DNA from: JAWXTP01 sp044433415
GTDB taxonomy: Bacteria; Bacteroidota; Bacteroidia; Bacteroidales; Rikenellaceae
Assembly: GCA_044433415.1 (NCBI GenBank)
Contig: JAWXTP010000004.1
Coordinates: 1 to 59,514 of the forward strand
Direction: 5' to 3'
DNA length: 59,514 nucleotides
Shown: positions 14,481 through 24,614 of the stretch, piece after piece
Layout of the letters: the number at the start of each line of letters is the position of its first letter
Position numbering within the stretch: the first letter of the stretch is position 1
Made by a program: the position numbers and the translations under genes
The notes under the pieces: generated by a model
Databases searched by the model: none
Told to the model about the DNA's origin: nothing
Seen by the model: the letters and a program-made list of their open reading frames with translations, nothing else

Positions 14481-15128
14481 ATGAAAATAGTAGCAATTTC
14501 AGATTTACACGGATATCTGCCTCAATTACCAGAAGCTGACGTAATATGTATAGCAGGTGATATAACTGCTGATGAACACACCAAAGATGTTGAAGGTCAA
14601 TGGAAGTGGTATAATGAAAAATATTTGCCTTGGGTTGAAGCCCTTCCTGCACGTAAAGTAATTACCATTGCAGGTAATCATGATTACTGTTTTTTAGAAC
14701 ATACACCCATAACTACAGATAAGCATATTTATCTAAATAACAGCGGAGTAGAAATTGACGGTTATACCTTCTATGGCTCACCTAACACTCGACCTGCTAT
14801 TAATAATTATGGTTTCAGTAAAACTAGTGCGGAGTTAACAGAAATTTTTAATAGGATACCTGATAAGTTAGATTTCTTAATATGTCACTCCGCTCCCTAT
14901 GGTGTAAATAATTGTGGAATGTTAGGTGATGAAAGTGAGGACCTTGGTAATAAAGAACTGACAGAAGCGCTAAAAGATAAAAATATAGGCTATATTTTCT
15001 GTGGTCATATCCATACAGGCAACCACAATTTAGGAGAATGGAGAGGAAAGAAAATAGCTAATGTTTCTTATTGCAAGGAGAACAAAGTACCTGCTTATGA
15101 ACCTTTAGTAATTTTTTGTGAACAATAA
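14481..15128 (+). CDS. Metallophosphoesterase
   Basis: Calcineurin-like phosphoesterase of 215 residues without a signal peptide, so cytoplasmic. All metal-binding motifs are visible: ISDLHG (residues 6-11), AGDIT, AGNHDY, CHSAP and CGHIHTG. The family includes phosphodiesterases and nucleotide hydrolases; the substrate cannot be read from sequence. It follows the SGNH gene by 45 bases, with a half-unit of the dispersed palindrome (TAGGGAACTTCTAAAAACTG) in the gap, and a full palindrome copy follows it. Confidence 0.88.
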   Translation: MKIVAISDLHGYLPQLPEADVICIAGDITADEHTKDVEGQWKWYNEKYLPWVEALPARKVITIAGNHDYCFLEHTPITTDKHIYLNNSGVEIDGYTFYGSPNTRPAINNYGFSKTSAELTEIFNRIPDKLDFLICHSAPYGVNNCGMLGDESEDLGNKELTEALKDKNIGYIFCGHIHTGNHNLGEWRGKKIANVSYCKENKVPAYEPLVIFCEQ

Positions 15129-15132
15129 AACA

Positions 15133-15203
15133 TAAGGGTAGCTCTATAAACTGGTTTTATTCTGCATATAAAACGTTAAAATCCAGTTTTTAGAAGTTCC
15201 CTA
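15133..15203. repeat. Dispersed palindrome family, copy 5
   Basis: Left arm AAGGGTAGCTCTATAAACTG and right arm CAGTTTTTAGAAGTTCCCTA frame a short centre with GTTTTATTCTGC and AAAACGTTAAAA. It fills the gap between two convergent genes and overlaps the lipocalin stop codon. A terminator role for both genes is therefore plausible. Confidence 0.75.
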
Positions 15204-15743
15204 TAGAAAGTTTTGAACATCATAACCTCTTGAAATTGCTATATCTTCAATATGCTTTAGGGTGTCATTATCAAGTTTAGACTTTCGGGCTAAAATCCAC
15301 AAATAAGCACTACTTTTACTTCCCACCAACGCCCATTCATAAGGCTGTCCTTCAACACCAGTATCTCCAAGTGCCAAAATATTGTAATCAGAAAAGAATA
15401 TCCAAAAAAAAGACACCCTTAATCGCCCTACCTGCTTAGTTCTTTTGGCACGACCCACTGCTGTAGTCCATTCTTTCAACACAGTATTATAGCCCTTATT
15501 CTCCACTTTAATTCCCCCTTTGGAGTTTAGGGAGTAAAATGCCGTTACATGCGTTAAATCCCTCTCAAATCGATTATCAAAGCGTGCTATCTCATACCAA
15601 AGACCCAAATATCGATTAATATCAAGTTTTGCAACTGTAGTTCTATTGATTTTTGTTTTCCGAGACGAACAACATGCTTTATCAGCGACTACAACCCCTA
15701 CTACAAGTACCGCTAATACAATAAAAGTTAATGATTTAAACAT
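15201..15743 (-). CDS. Lipocalin (Blc-like)
   Basis: Start chosen at 15743 (MFKSLTFIVLAVLVVG), which gives a normal hydrophobic N-terminus. An in-frame ATG at 15776 is less likely. The result is 180 residues. The lipocalin motif GLWYEIARFDNRFE matches the GxWYEIARxD signature of bacterial lipocalin Blc. Later strands include YNILALG and YEWALVGSKSSAYLWILARK, also Blc-like. A CC pair just after the membrane segment could be a lipidation site. It probably binds lipids or other hydrophobic compounds in the cell envelope. It is 55 bases downstream of the ABC exporter gene. Confidence 0.88.
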   Translation of the reverse strand: MFKSLTFIVLAVLVVGVVVADKACCSSRKTKINRTTVAKLDINRYLGLWYEIARFDNRFERDLTHVTAFYSLNSKGGIKVENKGYNTVLKEWTTAVGRAKRTKQVGRLRVSFFWIFFSDYNILALGDTGVEGQPYEWALVGSKSSAYLWILARKSKLDNDTLKHIEDIAISRGYDVQNFL

Positions 15744-15798
15744 AATTATACCAGTTAAAATCATATCACTTAACACAATCTATACCAAATCTTTAAAA

Positions 15799-17427
15799 CT
15801 ATCTTATCTTTGTCAACTTCACCACTGAGCTACATAAATCTCCTGCCCTTTTTCTATGTGTAACCATTATCATGGTTCGATTTTTAGCATAATCTGAAAG
15901 ACGTTGAATTAACAAACGCTCTGTCTCACTATCTAATGCTGAAGTTGGCTCATCTAATAGCAATATACTACCCTTATGTAATAATCCGCGCGCTATAGCT
16001 ATACGCTGTGCCTCACCCTCACTTATACCTGCCCCTCGCTCTCCACAAACTGTATCAAGACCTTCAGGAAGGTGATAGACAAAATCTGCCACAGCTAGAT
16101 GCAACACTTCTTTAATATCGTCATCACTTGCTGATATGTTACCTAATAACAAATTTTCTCTTATCGTCCCACTTATTAATGTATTACCTTGCGGCACATA
16201 CACAAAATTTATTCTTGACAATGGTGTACATGCCACTCTTTTACTACTATTATACAACTCTACATTTCCTGATTCTGGTAATATAAAACCAAGAATCAAT
16301 TTAAGCATAGTACTTTTTCCACTACCCGTCTCTCCAATTATTATATGTAGCTTATTAGGCTCAAAATCATATTCAAAATTAGAAAGCACAGCTTTCTTAC
16401 CATAGCTAAAAGTAACATCTTTTAACTTCAATCCAACCGAACCTTCAATTATTTTAGGCTCTCCCTGTTTTTCCATCTCTAAAGATTCTATTTCTATAAG
16501 TCTATCTATAGAAGTCATGGTTTGTGCTAAAACTGAGACCTGAGAACTTACTTCAACAATAGGGGTTTGAATCTTAGCTACAAGTTGAAGAAATGCCGTC
16601 ATAACCCCAAACGTTACCGCTCCACTACTTAGACCATTAACACCCCAGAAAAAGGCGGTTAAATAGCCTGATGCAAACCCGAGCCTCACTACAGTGCTAG
16701 AGTATAATGTATAATTTGTGCGATTCATAGTTTTATTAAACAAATCATTCGAAAAAGCACAAAGCGACGCTATAGAATACTTAGTATTTCCCATTGCATT
16801 TATAATCCCTCGTGACTGTACTTGTTCTTGAATATGTGACTGTATACTACTATCAACAGCGCGCATTGAGTGTGTCAACTTTCTTATTTTGAATATATAC
16901 TTCTTGCTTAGCAGGAAGCAAATAGGCATAATAATAAACAATATCCAGGCTAAGTAATTATTTAGAGTCAACATAAAAAAGAACGAGAAGAAAAACTCTG
17001 TAATCGTTACTACTATCATAGGTAACGTTTCACAGATTGTGCTACTCACTTTTCTAACATCGACATCAAACCTAGTAGTTATATCTCCTGTATGAAATTT
17101 TTCTTTTCCGTTCCATTTACTTAGCATCACCCTACGAAAAAGTTTTTCTCGAAGAGAATTCATCATTTTTGTTGTCGAACGAGTATTAATACTCCCCCTA
17201 AGAAAATTACATGCTTGTTGAAAAATAATTACACCGCTAATTTGAATAATTGGTAACATTATACCGTCTTGAAGTTCTTTAGCGACTGCCCTATCAACTA
17301 ATAATTTAGATAAATATATAAAAAGTAATGATAAACCTACCGCTAAGACCCCTAACACAATATTTAAGAGAATGTATAAACGATAACCTTTAATCAGGTT
17401 TATAACCCACATTATATTTTTTTTCAT
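15799..17427 (-). CDS. ABC exporter, fused permease and ATPase
   Basis: Start taken at 17427 (MKKNIMWVINL); an upstream in-frame ATG at 17466 is possible. It is a half-transporter of about 542 residues. About six membrane segments lie in the first 300 residues. The ATPase domain has Walker A GETGSGKST, signature ISEGEAQRIAIARG (EGE in place of the usual GGQ), Walker B ILLLDEPTSALD and the switch histidine in MVTHRK. It probably works as a homodimer exporting a lipid, peptide or drug-like substrate. It lies 75 bases downstream of the last PCMD gene on the same strand, so it may belong to the surface-protein operon. Confidence 0.88.
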   Translation of the reverse strand: MKKNIMWVINLIKGYRLYILLNIVLGVLAVGLSLLFIYLSKLLVDRAVAKELQDGIMLPIIQISGVIIFQQACNFLRGSINTRSTTKMMNSLREKLFRRVMLSKWNGKEKFHTGDITTRFDVDVRKVSSTICETLPMIVVTITEFFFSFFFMLTLNNYLAWILFIIMPICFLLSKKYIFKIRKLTHSMRAVDSSIQSHIQEQVQSRGIINAMGNTKYSIASLCAFSNDLFNKTMNRTNYTLYSSTVVRLGFASGYLTAFFWGVNGLSSGAVTFGVMTAFLQLVAKIQTPIVEVSSQVSVLAQTMTSIDRLIEIESLEMEKQGEPKIIEGSVGLKLKDVTFSYGKKAVLSNFEYDFEPNKLHIIIGETGSGKSTMLKLILGFILPESGNVELYNSSKRVACTPLSRINFVYVPQGNTLISGTIRENLLLGNISASDDDIKEVLHLAVADFVYHLPEGLDTVCGERGAGISEGEAQRIAIARGLLHKGSILLLDEPTSALDSETERLLIQRLSDYAKNRTMIMVTHRKRAGDLCSSVVKLTKIR

Positions 17428-17502
17428 TTCTTGGAAATTTAAAAGGAGCCTAAAAATCGAATTCACTCTATTTTTAGACTCCTTTGTGTTATATCCTGCT
17501 TT

Positions 17503-19155
17503 TTATTCGTATACTAACTCAAAATCATCAATTAACAACTTAGAACTAGTGCTACCTGTAAAATAATCTCCATATATTGAACTTGTACAAACTATAACTA
17601 TATGAGTTGGAACCCTGCTATACGAATTTTCAATAATAGTACCGCTAGAGTTTACCAAATCTCTATATGTTAACTCTATCTCAAAGTCATCCCAATCCTG
17701 AGTTCCATCAAATATTAATTCCCCATAAGCAATAATATCTGAACTTGTAGAATCAAAGAATGTGTTTTTATCACGAGTATCAACAACTATTGGAGTTGTT
17801 GAATCACCGAACAACTCTCCTGTGCTGTCATAACCGTAAGTCTCAGCATCCCATGTTCCTAAAGCTATATAGATTATACCCCTATCATTATCTCCAACTG
17901 CAACATCATCAAGTTTTGAATGAGTAACTACACCTTGTGTGTATTTAGCCCATCCTTTCAATGCTAACGGTCGTTGTGTATATGGTCGTCCAAAAGCAAT
18001 AATACCATTTACACCTGATGCTTTAATGAAATATCCAGTAAAAATATTACCTGCAGCAAATACTCCCATCACAGTACTTGATGACAAGGCTGCTGAATAC
18101 TCCCCTGTACTACCTGGTGCTGTGTCAGTGCTAGGTAATGTAACATTTGAGTTAGGATTAAGTAGTGCAGCACCTTTATTTCCTGTACCCCAATACTCTT
18201 GTTCACCCTCTCCATAAGCATACCATGGGTTACCTATCTGTTGCCAATTGTCAAAACCGCCGCCTGTAAGAGCTGGAGTACTCTCTGTAGTTTCTGTCAC
18301 CTCTGTTGATTCATTACCTCCAGCATAAGCTATAAACTTATAATCAGTACTTGGCGAAAGACCAGTAACTTTAGTAGAGAAAACTCCATTACTTACTGAT
18401 GTTGCAGCAACATTAACCCAGTTACTATCTCCCGATTTACGGTATGCAAAATAACACTGATCAGGGTCTGTAGTATCTCCTGAAGCATTCAACCATGCAA
18501 TAGTTCCCCAAGCATCAGTTGTAAGGCTTACAGCCGCTTCTACAAGATTTACATAAATACTCCATGTCTCTGAGCGGTCATGAGCTGTCACTACTACACG
18601 TCTTACAGTTTCAAAACTTGTATTTGTCAAATCCTCAAGTGCAGGGCTATAAGTTGTAATATCATCTGGTCCTAGCTTCATTGAGGTTATTGTAACATCC
18701 GAAAGGTCTGTAGTCTCCTCGTTTACGTCAACTTCTACAGTACACTGAGTAACATCTATACGTTCCTCACCTATCTGACCTGCAACCTTAAATTCACGAG
18801 AAATAGTCTGCTCAGCCTCTATCGTCCAATTATAGTATTGATACAAATAAAGAGTTGTAGAAATAGGTGTTCTCATATCAAACGTACCTACAACACTACT
18901 AGTAAGTTTTGCACCAGCAGTATATTCTACACTAGAAATAACAACATTACGTATATCTGTTGTTTCATCCAACTCTATCGTTGCAACATAGTTTTTAGTA
19001 TCTATTGATTTTAAAGTAAAACCATCACCTTTAACATTCTGTATCTCTAATTCAATTACAGGATATGGAATATCATTTTTGATACACGATGATGATAGTA
19101 AAATCACACCAAGTATCATTAATCGTGATATGTATTTAGAAAAAATTCCCTTCAT
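17503..19155 (-). CDS. PCMD-domain surface lipoprotein
   Basis: 550 residues with lipobox SSSC (Cys24). The N-terminal 200 residues are beta-rich repeated modules (IRNVVISSVEYTAGA and similar). A short fibronectin-like stretch (about 210-290) precedes the C-terminal PCMD (putative carbohydrate metabolism) domain of about 250 residues, which ends THIVIVCTSSIYGDYFTGSTSSKLLIDDFELVYE. This C-terminal domain clearly matches the C-terminus of the 20944-23160 product (shared MGVFAAGN/MSVIAAGN, IAFGRPYTQRP-like and SSxYGDY...DDFE motifs). PCMD structures are jelly-roll-like and the function is not established. It is probably exposed on the outer membrane. Confidence 0.8.
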   Translation of the reverse strand: MKGIFSKYISRLMILGVILLSSSCIKNDIPYPVIELEIQNVKGDGFTLKSIDTKNYVATIELDETTDIRNVVISSVEYTAGAKLTSSVVGTFDMRTPISTTLYLYQYYNWTIEAEQTISREFKVAGQIGEERIDVTQCTVEVDVNEETTDLSDVTITSMKLGPDDITTYSPALEDLTNTSFETVRRVVVTAHDRSETWSIYVNLVEAAVSLTTDAWGTIAWLNASGDTTDPDQCYFAYRKSGDSNWVNVAATSVSNGVFSTKVTGLSPSTDYKFIAYAGGNESTEVTETTESTPALTGGGFDNWQQIGNPWYAYGEGEQEYWGTGNKGAALLNPNSNVTLPSTDTAPGSTGEYSAALSSSTVMGVFAAGNIFTGYFIKASGVNGIIAFGRPYTQRPLALKGWAKYTQGVVTHSKLDDVAVGDNDRGIIYIALGTWDAETYGYDSTGELFGDSTTPIVVDTRDKNTFFDSTSSDIIAYGELIFDGTQDWDDFEIELTYRDLVNSSGTIIENSYSRVPTHIVIVCTSSIYGDYFTGSTSSKLLIDDFELVYE

Positions 19156-19170
19156 AACAATTTTATATTT

Positions 19171-20001
19171 TTATTTCCACAAATGGACTGTTATACCAAA
19201 ATTTATAGCAAGTACATTAAACATAAAACGCATCTTTGAAGAATCACGTTCACCCACTAGCTCTAAATTATTATTATATTGTTTTATATTTGTATAACTT
19301 AGCCCCCCAAATTGAAACGATAAAGAAGCACAAACATTGTTTAAAAGAAAAGCAGAAATACCAGGGTTGAAACTTAAACCATAACTTTGACTATCATTAT
19401 GTATTACTGTAATAGCATCATTACTTTCATACGCGAACGAACTAATACCCTGAGTAGTGTACAGTTCAACCTCTGCAAAAAGTCCAAAATTACCCCTATC
19501 ATCAAGCGGTGCATAAGCACGGTGAAATATAGCATAAGTATAATTGTCACTTGATATTTTTAAATATGGCGCATCGAAGGTCATATCATTACTCTCACCT
19601 AGATCTAGTGTTGTAGATTCAACTACTCCCGAATATTTAGTATAACCAAAGCGTACACCTACTGCGCGATTATCACGATAAACATAAGCTGCAAAAGGTT
19701 TTATTGAAGTAATAGAACCTTCCACATTCATATTTGTAATAAGTGTAAGATATTCTGCATTTGTGCTGTTTAGGCTATTATATGAGGCTGTTGCTCCAAG
19801 CATATATTCACCTTTTAGCATAAATTTCTTTTTATTAATTTCACGATCAACTCTTCTCTCTTGAATAGGAGTAAGTTGATTTTTATCTTCTTTTACTGTT
19901 GTAGTATCTGTTGTAATTTTACTTATATTTTCATCTGCCTTAGCACTCACAGTGCCAACACATAAAAGCAACGAAACTACTACTAAAAATATTTTTTTCA
20001 T
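19171..20001 (-). CDS. Outer-membrane beta-barrel protein
   Basis: 276 residues with a Sec signal (MKKIFLVVVSLLLCVGTVSA). A polar linker of about 35 residues is followed by alternating amphipathic strands from about residue 55 to the end (YMLGATASYNSLNS, IKPFAAYVYRDNRAVGVRFGYTKYSG). It ends in a tryptophan-lysine rather than a phenylalanine. It is homologous to the adjacent 20014-20916 product, so this is a tandem duplication that has diverged strongly. It probably forms a small barrel of about 10 strands in the outer membrane and may anchor or export the DUF4493/PCMD lipoproteins of the same operon. Confidence 0.75.
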   Translation of the reverse strand: MKKIFLVVVSLLLCVGTVSAKADENISKITTDTTTVKEDKNQLTPIQERRVDREINKKKFMLKGEYMLGATASYNSLNSTNAEYLTLITNMNVEGSITSIKPFAAYVYRDNRAVGVRFGYTKYSGVVESTTLDLGESNDMTFDAPYLKISSDNYTYAIFHRAYAPLDDRGNFGLFAEVELYTTQGISSFAYESNDAITVIHNDSQSYGLSFNPGISAFLLNNVCASLSFQFGGLSYTNIKQYNNNLELVGERDSSKMRFMFNVLAINFGITVHLWK

Positions 20002-20013
20002 AATTTCCCCTCC

Positions 20014-20916
20014 TTATAAATATATTGAAAATCCTAGACCTATAGTCAAAAGGTTGATTTTGAAATTCAAACTAGAATAATTAAGCTCTCCTGCATAAAC
20101 TTGATTATGAGCTTGATCCATATGTATAAAATTAGCTCCTAACATTCCTACTGTCACCTCTATAGCTACATTATTAGTCGCAAAAGCTGCAATCCCAGGT
20201 GAGAGTCCAATACCTAAAGAGTAACCTCTTGAAAAGGTACCATGCACGGGCTCGTCATTAGCAAATTTTGACTGAAAACCACCCCCTTCAAGTTCTCCAT
20301 CTACAAAGAAAGCAAAGCGTTTAGCACGTCCTAAAGGTACATATTGCCTTACTATAGCAGAAGCTGTATAAGAATGTTCTAATGCATAAAAATCATTAAC
20401 CACAATCTCAGTACCATCATCACCACCTATAGTTAGATTTGCATCATCTATACGCAACAATGAACGGCTGTAATTAAATCTTAATCCTGCCGCTAGATTC
20501 TCCTTAAATACGTAAGCTACCGTAGGGGAGATATTAACTGAATAACCTTGTGAATTAATTCCATCAACAATAAACAAACTGTATTCATCATTGTCATGAG
20601 TAGAGTATGAGCCTGTAGCACCTACTATCCATTGCCCCTTAGGTACAAACTTGGTTGACATTTCTACCAGGCCACGGTTTTTCAAAAACTCCTTACGCCC
20701 TAATTCATTAAGTGAATTATCAGTTTCAGAAATTAAGGTGTCTTTTTGTATTTGCTCCTCTAATTTACTTGTTACAAAAGAAACAGAATCTTTGCTGACC
20801 TGTTCTTTATTGCCCCCAATACAAGACAGAGACTCCTCTGCGGCAAAAGTGTGCCCACAGAAGAGTACACTAGCCGAGAGGAGTATCATAGTTTTTATTT
20901 TTTCTAATTTTATCAC
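20014..20916 (-). CDS. Outer-membrane beta-barrel protein, paralogue
   Basis: 300 residues with a signal peptide (about 1-25) and a charged linker of about 60 residues rich in Glu, Lys and Ser. A beta-barrel begins at GQWIVGATGSYSTHD and continues with SPTVAYVFKENLAAGLRFNYSRS, matching the same positions of the downstream gene product. The 12-base gap to that gene shows co-transcription. The last strand ends GLGFSIYL, consistent with barrel insertion. Function is inferred only from its place between lipoprotein genes of the surface operon. Confidence 0.75.
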   Translation of the reverse strand: MIKLEKIKTMILLSASVLFCGHTFAAEESLSCIGGNKEQVSKDSVSFVTSKLEEQIQKDTLISETDNSLNELGRKEFLKNRGLVEMSTKFVPKGQWIVGATGSYSTHDNDEYSLFIVDGINSQGYSVNISPTVAYVFKENLAAGLRFNYSRSLLRIDDANLTIGGDDGTEIVVNDFYALEHSYTASAIVRQYVPLGRAKRFAFFVDGELEGGGFQSKFANDEPVHGTFSRGYSLGIGLSPGIAAFATNNVAIEVTVGMLGANFIHMDQAHNQVYAGELNYSSLNFKINLLTIGLGFSIYL

Positions 20917-20943
20917 GCTTATAAAATTTTCTAGAATTTCATT

Positions 20944-23160
20944 CTAATAACCGAATTCGAAGTCATCTACATAAAGTGTACTACCACTAACACCTATCTT
21001 ATAATCTCCATAAGCACTTGAAGCACATGAGATAACAATTGTATAGTTACCTGATGGCTTAGTTTCTGTATCATAATAGTAGATAGGTAATTCTAAATCA
21101 TGTAACTCAGTAACTGTTGTTGACTCGTCAATAAACAACGAAGCGTATCCAATGATTTTACCTTCGTCAGTACTTGTTTGCGTTGTCGGATCCCATACTC
21201 CTGAAGGGTCACCAGTACCAGATGCAGTTGCATGTTGAGAGTCCCAGTCTACTATCGCTAAAAAGATTCTACCACGATCCTGACTATAAGTATCACCACT
21301 TGGAGAAGTTATTGAACCTGATGCTAACGATGCTGCATATTTTACTTTTAAACTACGTGGTCGAGAAGTCCAAGTAAATGCTCTTCCAAATGACACAGTA
21401 CCTGTAAATGACGAATATTTAAAACTTCCATAAAATACATTTCCTGCTGCTATAACACTCATAACTGTCTTTGTTCCTAATTTTGCACATGTTGCAGAAC
21501 CTAATGTTGTTTGTGAACATAAGGTATACGTCGAAATAAATTTAAAGTTACCACTATCCCATGTTGAACCTGAGTTACCTGTTCCATAACATGCTATAGA
21601 AGAATCATCCATATCACCATCAGGAATAGCTTGTACTCCATTATTAGCACTTCCAAATTCTGTAGAAGCAACAACTACGCCATCTACTACTAATTGACAT
21701 TCATAAGTTGTACCAGCCCAAATACCTCCTGTAGGGGTGTAATAAGTAAGACCTGCATCATTTGTATATGAAGTCCATGCAGTTCCTACAGTTGCTGTGT
21801 AACTATCACCACTTTTCGTTAAACTAGCCTCTTGCCAATCTGTTGTTCCTTCTTCACGAACTTGCATTACTGCTGTTTGATAATCACTATTTGCTATCGT
21901 CGCTGTAAATGTTGCTGCATTACTCCATAAGTCTGTTGTAACGCTATTTATTGCATCTACTATCACAACTTCTTCTGTTGTTGTAGCAGTTAATGTTTTT
22001 GTAATAGTTGTACTATTTTCATCAGTAACATTAATCTCTATAGTGTGCTCACCAGCTTCTTCGAATTTGCTGAATATTGAACCTTGAATTGTTAACACAC
22101 CGCTTTTGTATCCAACACTAGCTTTTGTTAATGATTCTTCTGTTGGTGTAAATGTTGCACCTTCTACATCTTGAAGTTCACCATCTTTAAGTGGAGATAC
22201 GATTTCGCCATTAACTAAAACATCAATATCTGTTAAATATGTATCTGAAGCAATATTGTAAGAAAACTCTGTGTCGTCTTCTACTAAAAGTTCACCGTCC
22301 TCTGAATCAAATCCATCTTCCTCAATAGAAGGCTCAACTGACACATCTTCCTCTTCATAAGAGAAATCAAAATCATCATTAAACTCTTCAGTTGTTAAGT
22401 CAACAATGATATCACCCATAAAACCTAAACCTTGCTCATCTTCATCATACATAAATGAAAGGATATTTTCTTCACCAGCATTTGCATTATTAACAACTCC
22501 ACTTACAGAAATTTCTACTCCATTACTTGATTTTACTCCATCAAATCTCCAAGCTACAGTTTTAACATCCTCTGGTAAAATGAAATAACCTGAACCATCT
22601 TCTGTGAAAGTTAATTTATCAGTGTAAGAATCAGAAAGCATTTCATCAGTAATACTACTTGCTGCTACTAAAGTAACTTTATAACCCTCATTAAGGTATT
22701 TATTAAGAGTAGTTTCATCAAAGTCGATTGTTACTACTGTGTTTTCTACGTTACATGTAACACCTACTGCTGTAGTGCTACCTGCTGTAATTGTAAAATC
22801 AGCTTCACCACTATAAGTAAGGTCACTTCTGTCACTAGACATAACTAAACCTGAACCAAAATCCAATGTTAAGTTATAATCTCCCGATACAAGGTATACA
22901 GTCTCAGGCGAATCTGTAGCAGGCTCGTAGTTACGAATAAGCGATCCGCTATTGTCATATATTTTTAAAATACTATTTTCTAGTAATTCGTCTGTACTTC
23001 CTGAAATATTAGATCCAGCTTTTGTTTCTACTTTTGTTTCAATCGCAATTGAAACACCACCCTCATTTTCAGAGTAGTTGTAGTCTTGATTATCGACTAG
23101 AGCATCACTACATGCTGCTGTAAAGAGAGCAAGTGATGCAAAAATTATTATCTTTTTCAT
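20944..23160 (-). CDS. DUF4493-PCMD fusion lipoprotein
   Basis: Largest protein of the operon at 738 residues. Lipobox TAAC (Cys17) is followed by a DUF4493 domain (about 25-275: SIAIETKVETKAG, ILKIYDNSGSLIRNYE, YLVSGDYNLTLDFG). An acidic linker (about 270-300) and one or two Ig-like modules come next, and a C-terminal PCMD domain (about 510-738) ends STLYVDDFEFGY. It combines the fold of its two upstream neighbours with that of the PCMD gene at 17503-19155. It therefore looks like the connecting component of a surface assembly. Acidic residues after the lipid cysteine fit surface display in Bacteroidota. Confidence 0.82.
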   Translation of the reverse strand: MKKIIIFASLALFTAACSDALVDNQDYNYSENEGGVSIAIETKVETKAGSNISGSTDELLENSILKIYDNSGSLIRNYEPATDSPETVYLVSGDYNLTLDFGSGLVMSSDRSDLTYSGEADFTITAGSTTAVGVTCNVENTVVTIDFDETTLNKYLNEGYKVTLVAASSITDEMLSDSYTDKLTFTEDGSGYFILPEDVKTVAWRFDGVKSSNGVEISVSGVVNNANAGEENILSFMYDEDEQGLGFMGDIIVDLTTEEFNDDFDFSYEEEDVSVEPSIEEDGFDSEDGELLVEDDTEFSYNIASDTYLTDIDVLVNGEIVSPLKDGELQDVEGATFTPTEESLTKASVGYKSGVLTIQGSIFSKFEEAGEHTIEINVTDENSTTITKTLTATTTEEVVIVDAINSVTTDLWSNAATFTATIANSDYQTAVMQVREEGTTDWQEASLTKSGDSYTATVGTAWTSYTNDAGLTYYTPTGGIWAGTTYECQLVVDGVVVASTEFGSANNGVQAIPDGDMDDSSIACYGTGNSGSTWDSGNFKFISTYTLCSQTTLGSATCAKLGTKTVMSVIAAGNVFYGSFKYSSFTGTVSFGRAFTWTSRPRSLKVKYAASLASGSITSPSGDTYSQDRGRIFLAIVDWDSQHATASGTGDPSGVWDPTTQTSTDEGKIIGYASLFIDESTTVTELHDLELPIYYYDTETKPSGNYTIVISCASSAYGDYKIGVSGSTLYVDDFEFGY

Positions 23161-23168
23161 ATTTATTA

Positions 23169-24599
23169 TTACTCAACTATTAACATTATTGTTTCTGTAT
23201 TAGTACCAGAAGCATCTCCAACTGTGATAACAAAGTCTGTCTCATCACCAGAGTTAGCAATCCCTGCTAAAGCAGGCATAAACTCAGTTATATCAATGGT
23301 TAAACTTGTTTGACCTTCAATAGCATCACCTGTAGGGAAACCTAGTTCACCTAAGGCTGATGCCATATTATCTGTTTCAGGATTTACAAGGTCCATATTT
23401 TGAGATAAACTCATTTCACTAAGCATATCTTCTGTTAACACATCACTATTAATTTGTAAAGATAAAGAGTCGATACCTGTCTCTGAAGTTATATTGATAA
23501 CCACTGATAAAGTCGAACTTGATGAAATAGTATGTCTTACAGATAAATCTCCTCCGTCCCAAACAATTGCTAGGCCACCTGTTAATGTCGCGTCATCATC
23601 TGGAGTTTCGTCAGTATCTTCACCTGAGTTATCACCATCTAAATCTAGAGCATCTTCTCCATTTTCAAAGAAGCTACCATTCATAATATCAACATCAACT
23701 ACATTATTACTTAATGTAGATACCACAGAAACTTCTATTTCTGAACTACCTGTTCCTGTAGAAGCTAAGTTTATTGTAATATTACGATATTGACCTGCTG
23801 CAACACCTGCAATCTCTTGTGACCATTCTACTGCTACATATTTTGCTTCATCACCATCAGCTGCTGTATTATACATACCGCTAAGAGTCATAACGATAGT
23901 ATCATTATCATCTTGTGGAGCAAAATATACCACATCACCTGCTTCACCTACTAACTCACCTGCTTCATTAAGAGAATAAGTAGCTGTTACATCACCAAGT
24001 TGTAGAGTTACAGTTAAAGGAGTGTCAGTTTCTTCTAAGTTTTCACTTTTGAATTTTGCTAATAACTCGTCAGAAAGTTTAACAGTAGCTTTAATATTAG
24101 CTAAAGTACAAATTACATCATCTGCAAACTCACTAGTTTCACCTTCAGTAATTGTAAAGCTATATTCTTTAGATGCATACTCTGGTTGGTCCCATCCTAA
24201 TGATGCAAGCTCATCACTATAAGATTTTGCTTTAAGAGTATATTGACCTACTGCTAATTCTATTTTGTCATTAAGAGCCATGATTTCGTTATAAGTCATA
24301 GAGATAGGCTCTTGTTCGCTATCTGAATCTTCGTTTACTATATCTACGATATAATCACCTGTATCTATAGTATTATCTGTAGCTTTTGTGTTAAAATCTT
24401 CACTTTCAGCATTAACTGTTACAGCTAAAGAGCTGAATGTCAAGTAGCCTGTACCTGTTTCTTCGGTAACATCACCATTAGAATCAACGCTATTATCAGG
24501 ATGGTTAAAATTTGCATCATCTATCCCACAGCTCACCGTGAAAGCTGCAATTACTACCATAGAGGCAGCTATAAATTTACTAATTTGTAGTTTCATCAT
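23169..24599 (-). CDS. DUF4493 lipoprotein
   Basis: 476 residues with lipobox TVSC (Cys24). A DUF4493 domain spans about residues 45-300: LTFSSLAVTVNAESEDFNTKA, VGQYTLKAKSYSD, TSEFADDVICTLANIKATVKLS. An Asp-rich linker (about 325-345) leads to a C-terminal beta domain of about 130 residues with no family I recognise. The composition is very acidic (many Asp and Glu, few Lys and Arg), as expected for an exposed surface protein. It is 8 bases from the downstream DUF4493-PCMD gene and 15 bases from the upstream gene, so this is a tight operon. Confidence 0.8.
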   Translation of the reverse strand: MMKLQISKFIAASMVVIAAFTVSCGIDDANFNHPDNSVDSNGDVTEETGTGYLTFSSLAVTVNAESEDFNTKATDNTIDTGDYIVDIVNEDSDSEQEPISMTYNEIMALNDKIELAVGQYTLKAKSYSDELASLGWDQPEYASKEYSFTITEGETSEFADDVICTLANIKATVKLSDELLAKFKSENLEETDTPLTVTLQLGDVTATYSLNEAGELVGEAGDVVYFAPQDDNDTIVMTLSGMYNTAADGDEAKYVAVEWSQEIAGVAAGQYRNITINLASTGTGSSEIEVSVVSTLSNNVVDVDIMNGSFFENGEDALDLDGDNSGEDTDETPDDDATLTGGLAIVWDGGDLSVRHTISSSSTLSVVINITSETGIDSLSLQINSDVLTEDMLSEMSLSQNMDLVNPETDNMASALGELGFPTGDAIEGQTSLTIDITEFMPALAGIANSGDETDFVITVGDASGTNTETIMLIVE

Positions 24600-24614
24600 T
24601 TTTGTTGTTTATTT

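Noticed and set aside
15799..17466. Dead ABC ATPase because the signature reads ISEGE instead of LSGGQ
   Set aside because: Variant signatures of this form occur in functional exporters, and Walker A, Walker B and switch histidine are all intact.
17939..18217. Plus-strand open frame opposite the PCMD gene
   Set aside because: Shadow of a well-supported gene on the other strand with clear domain evidence.
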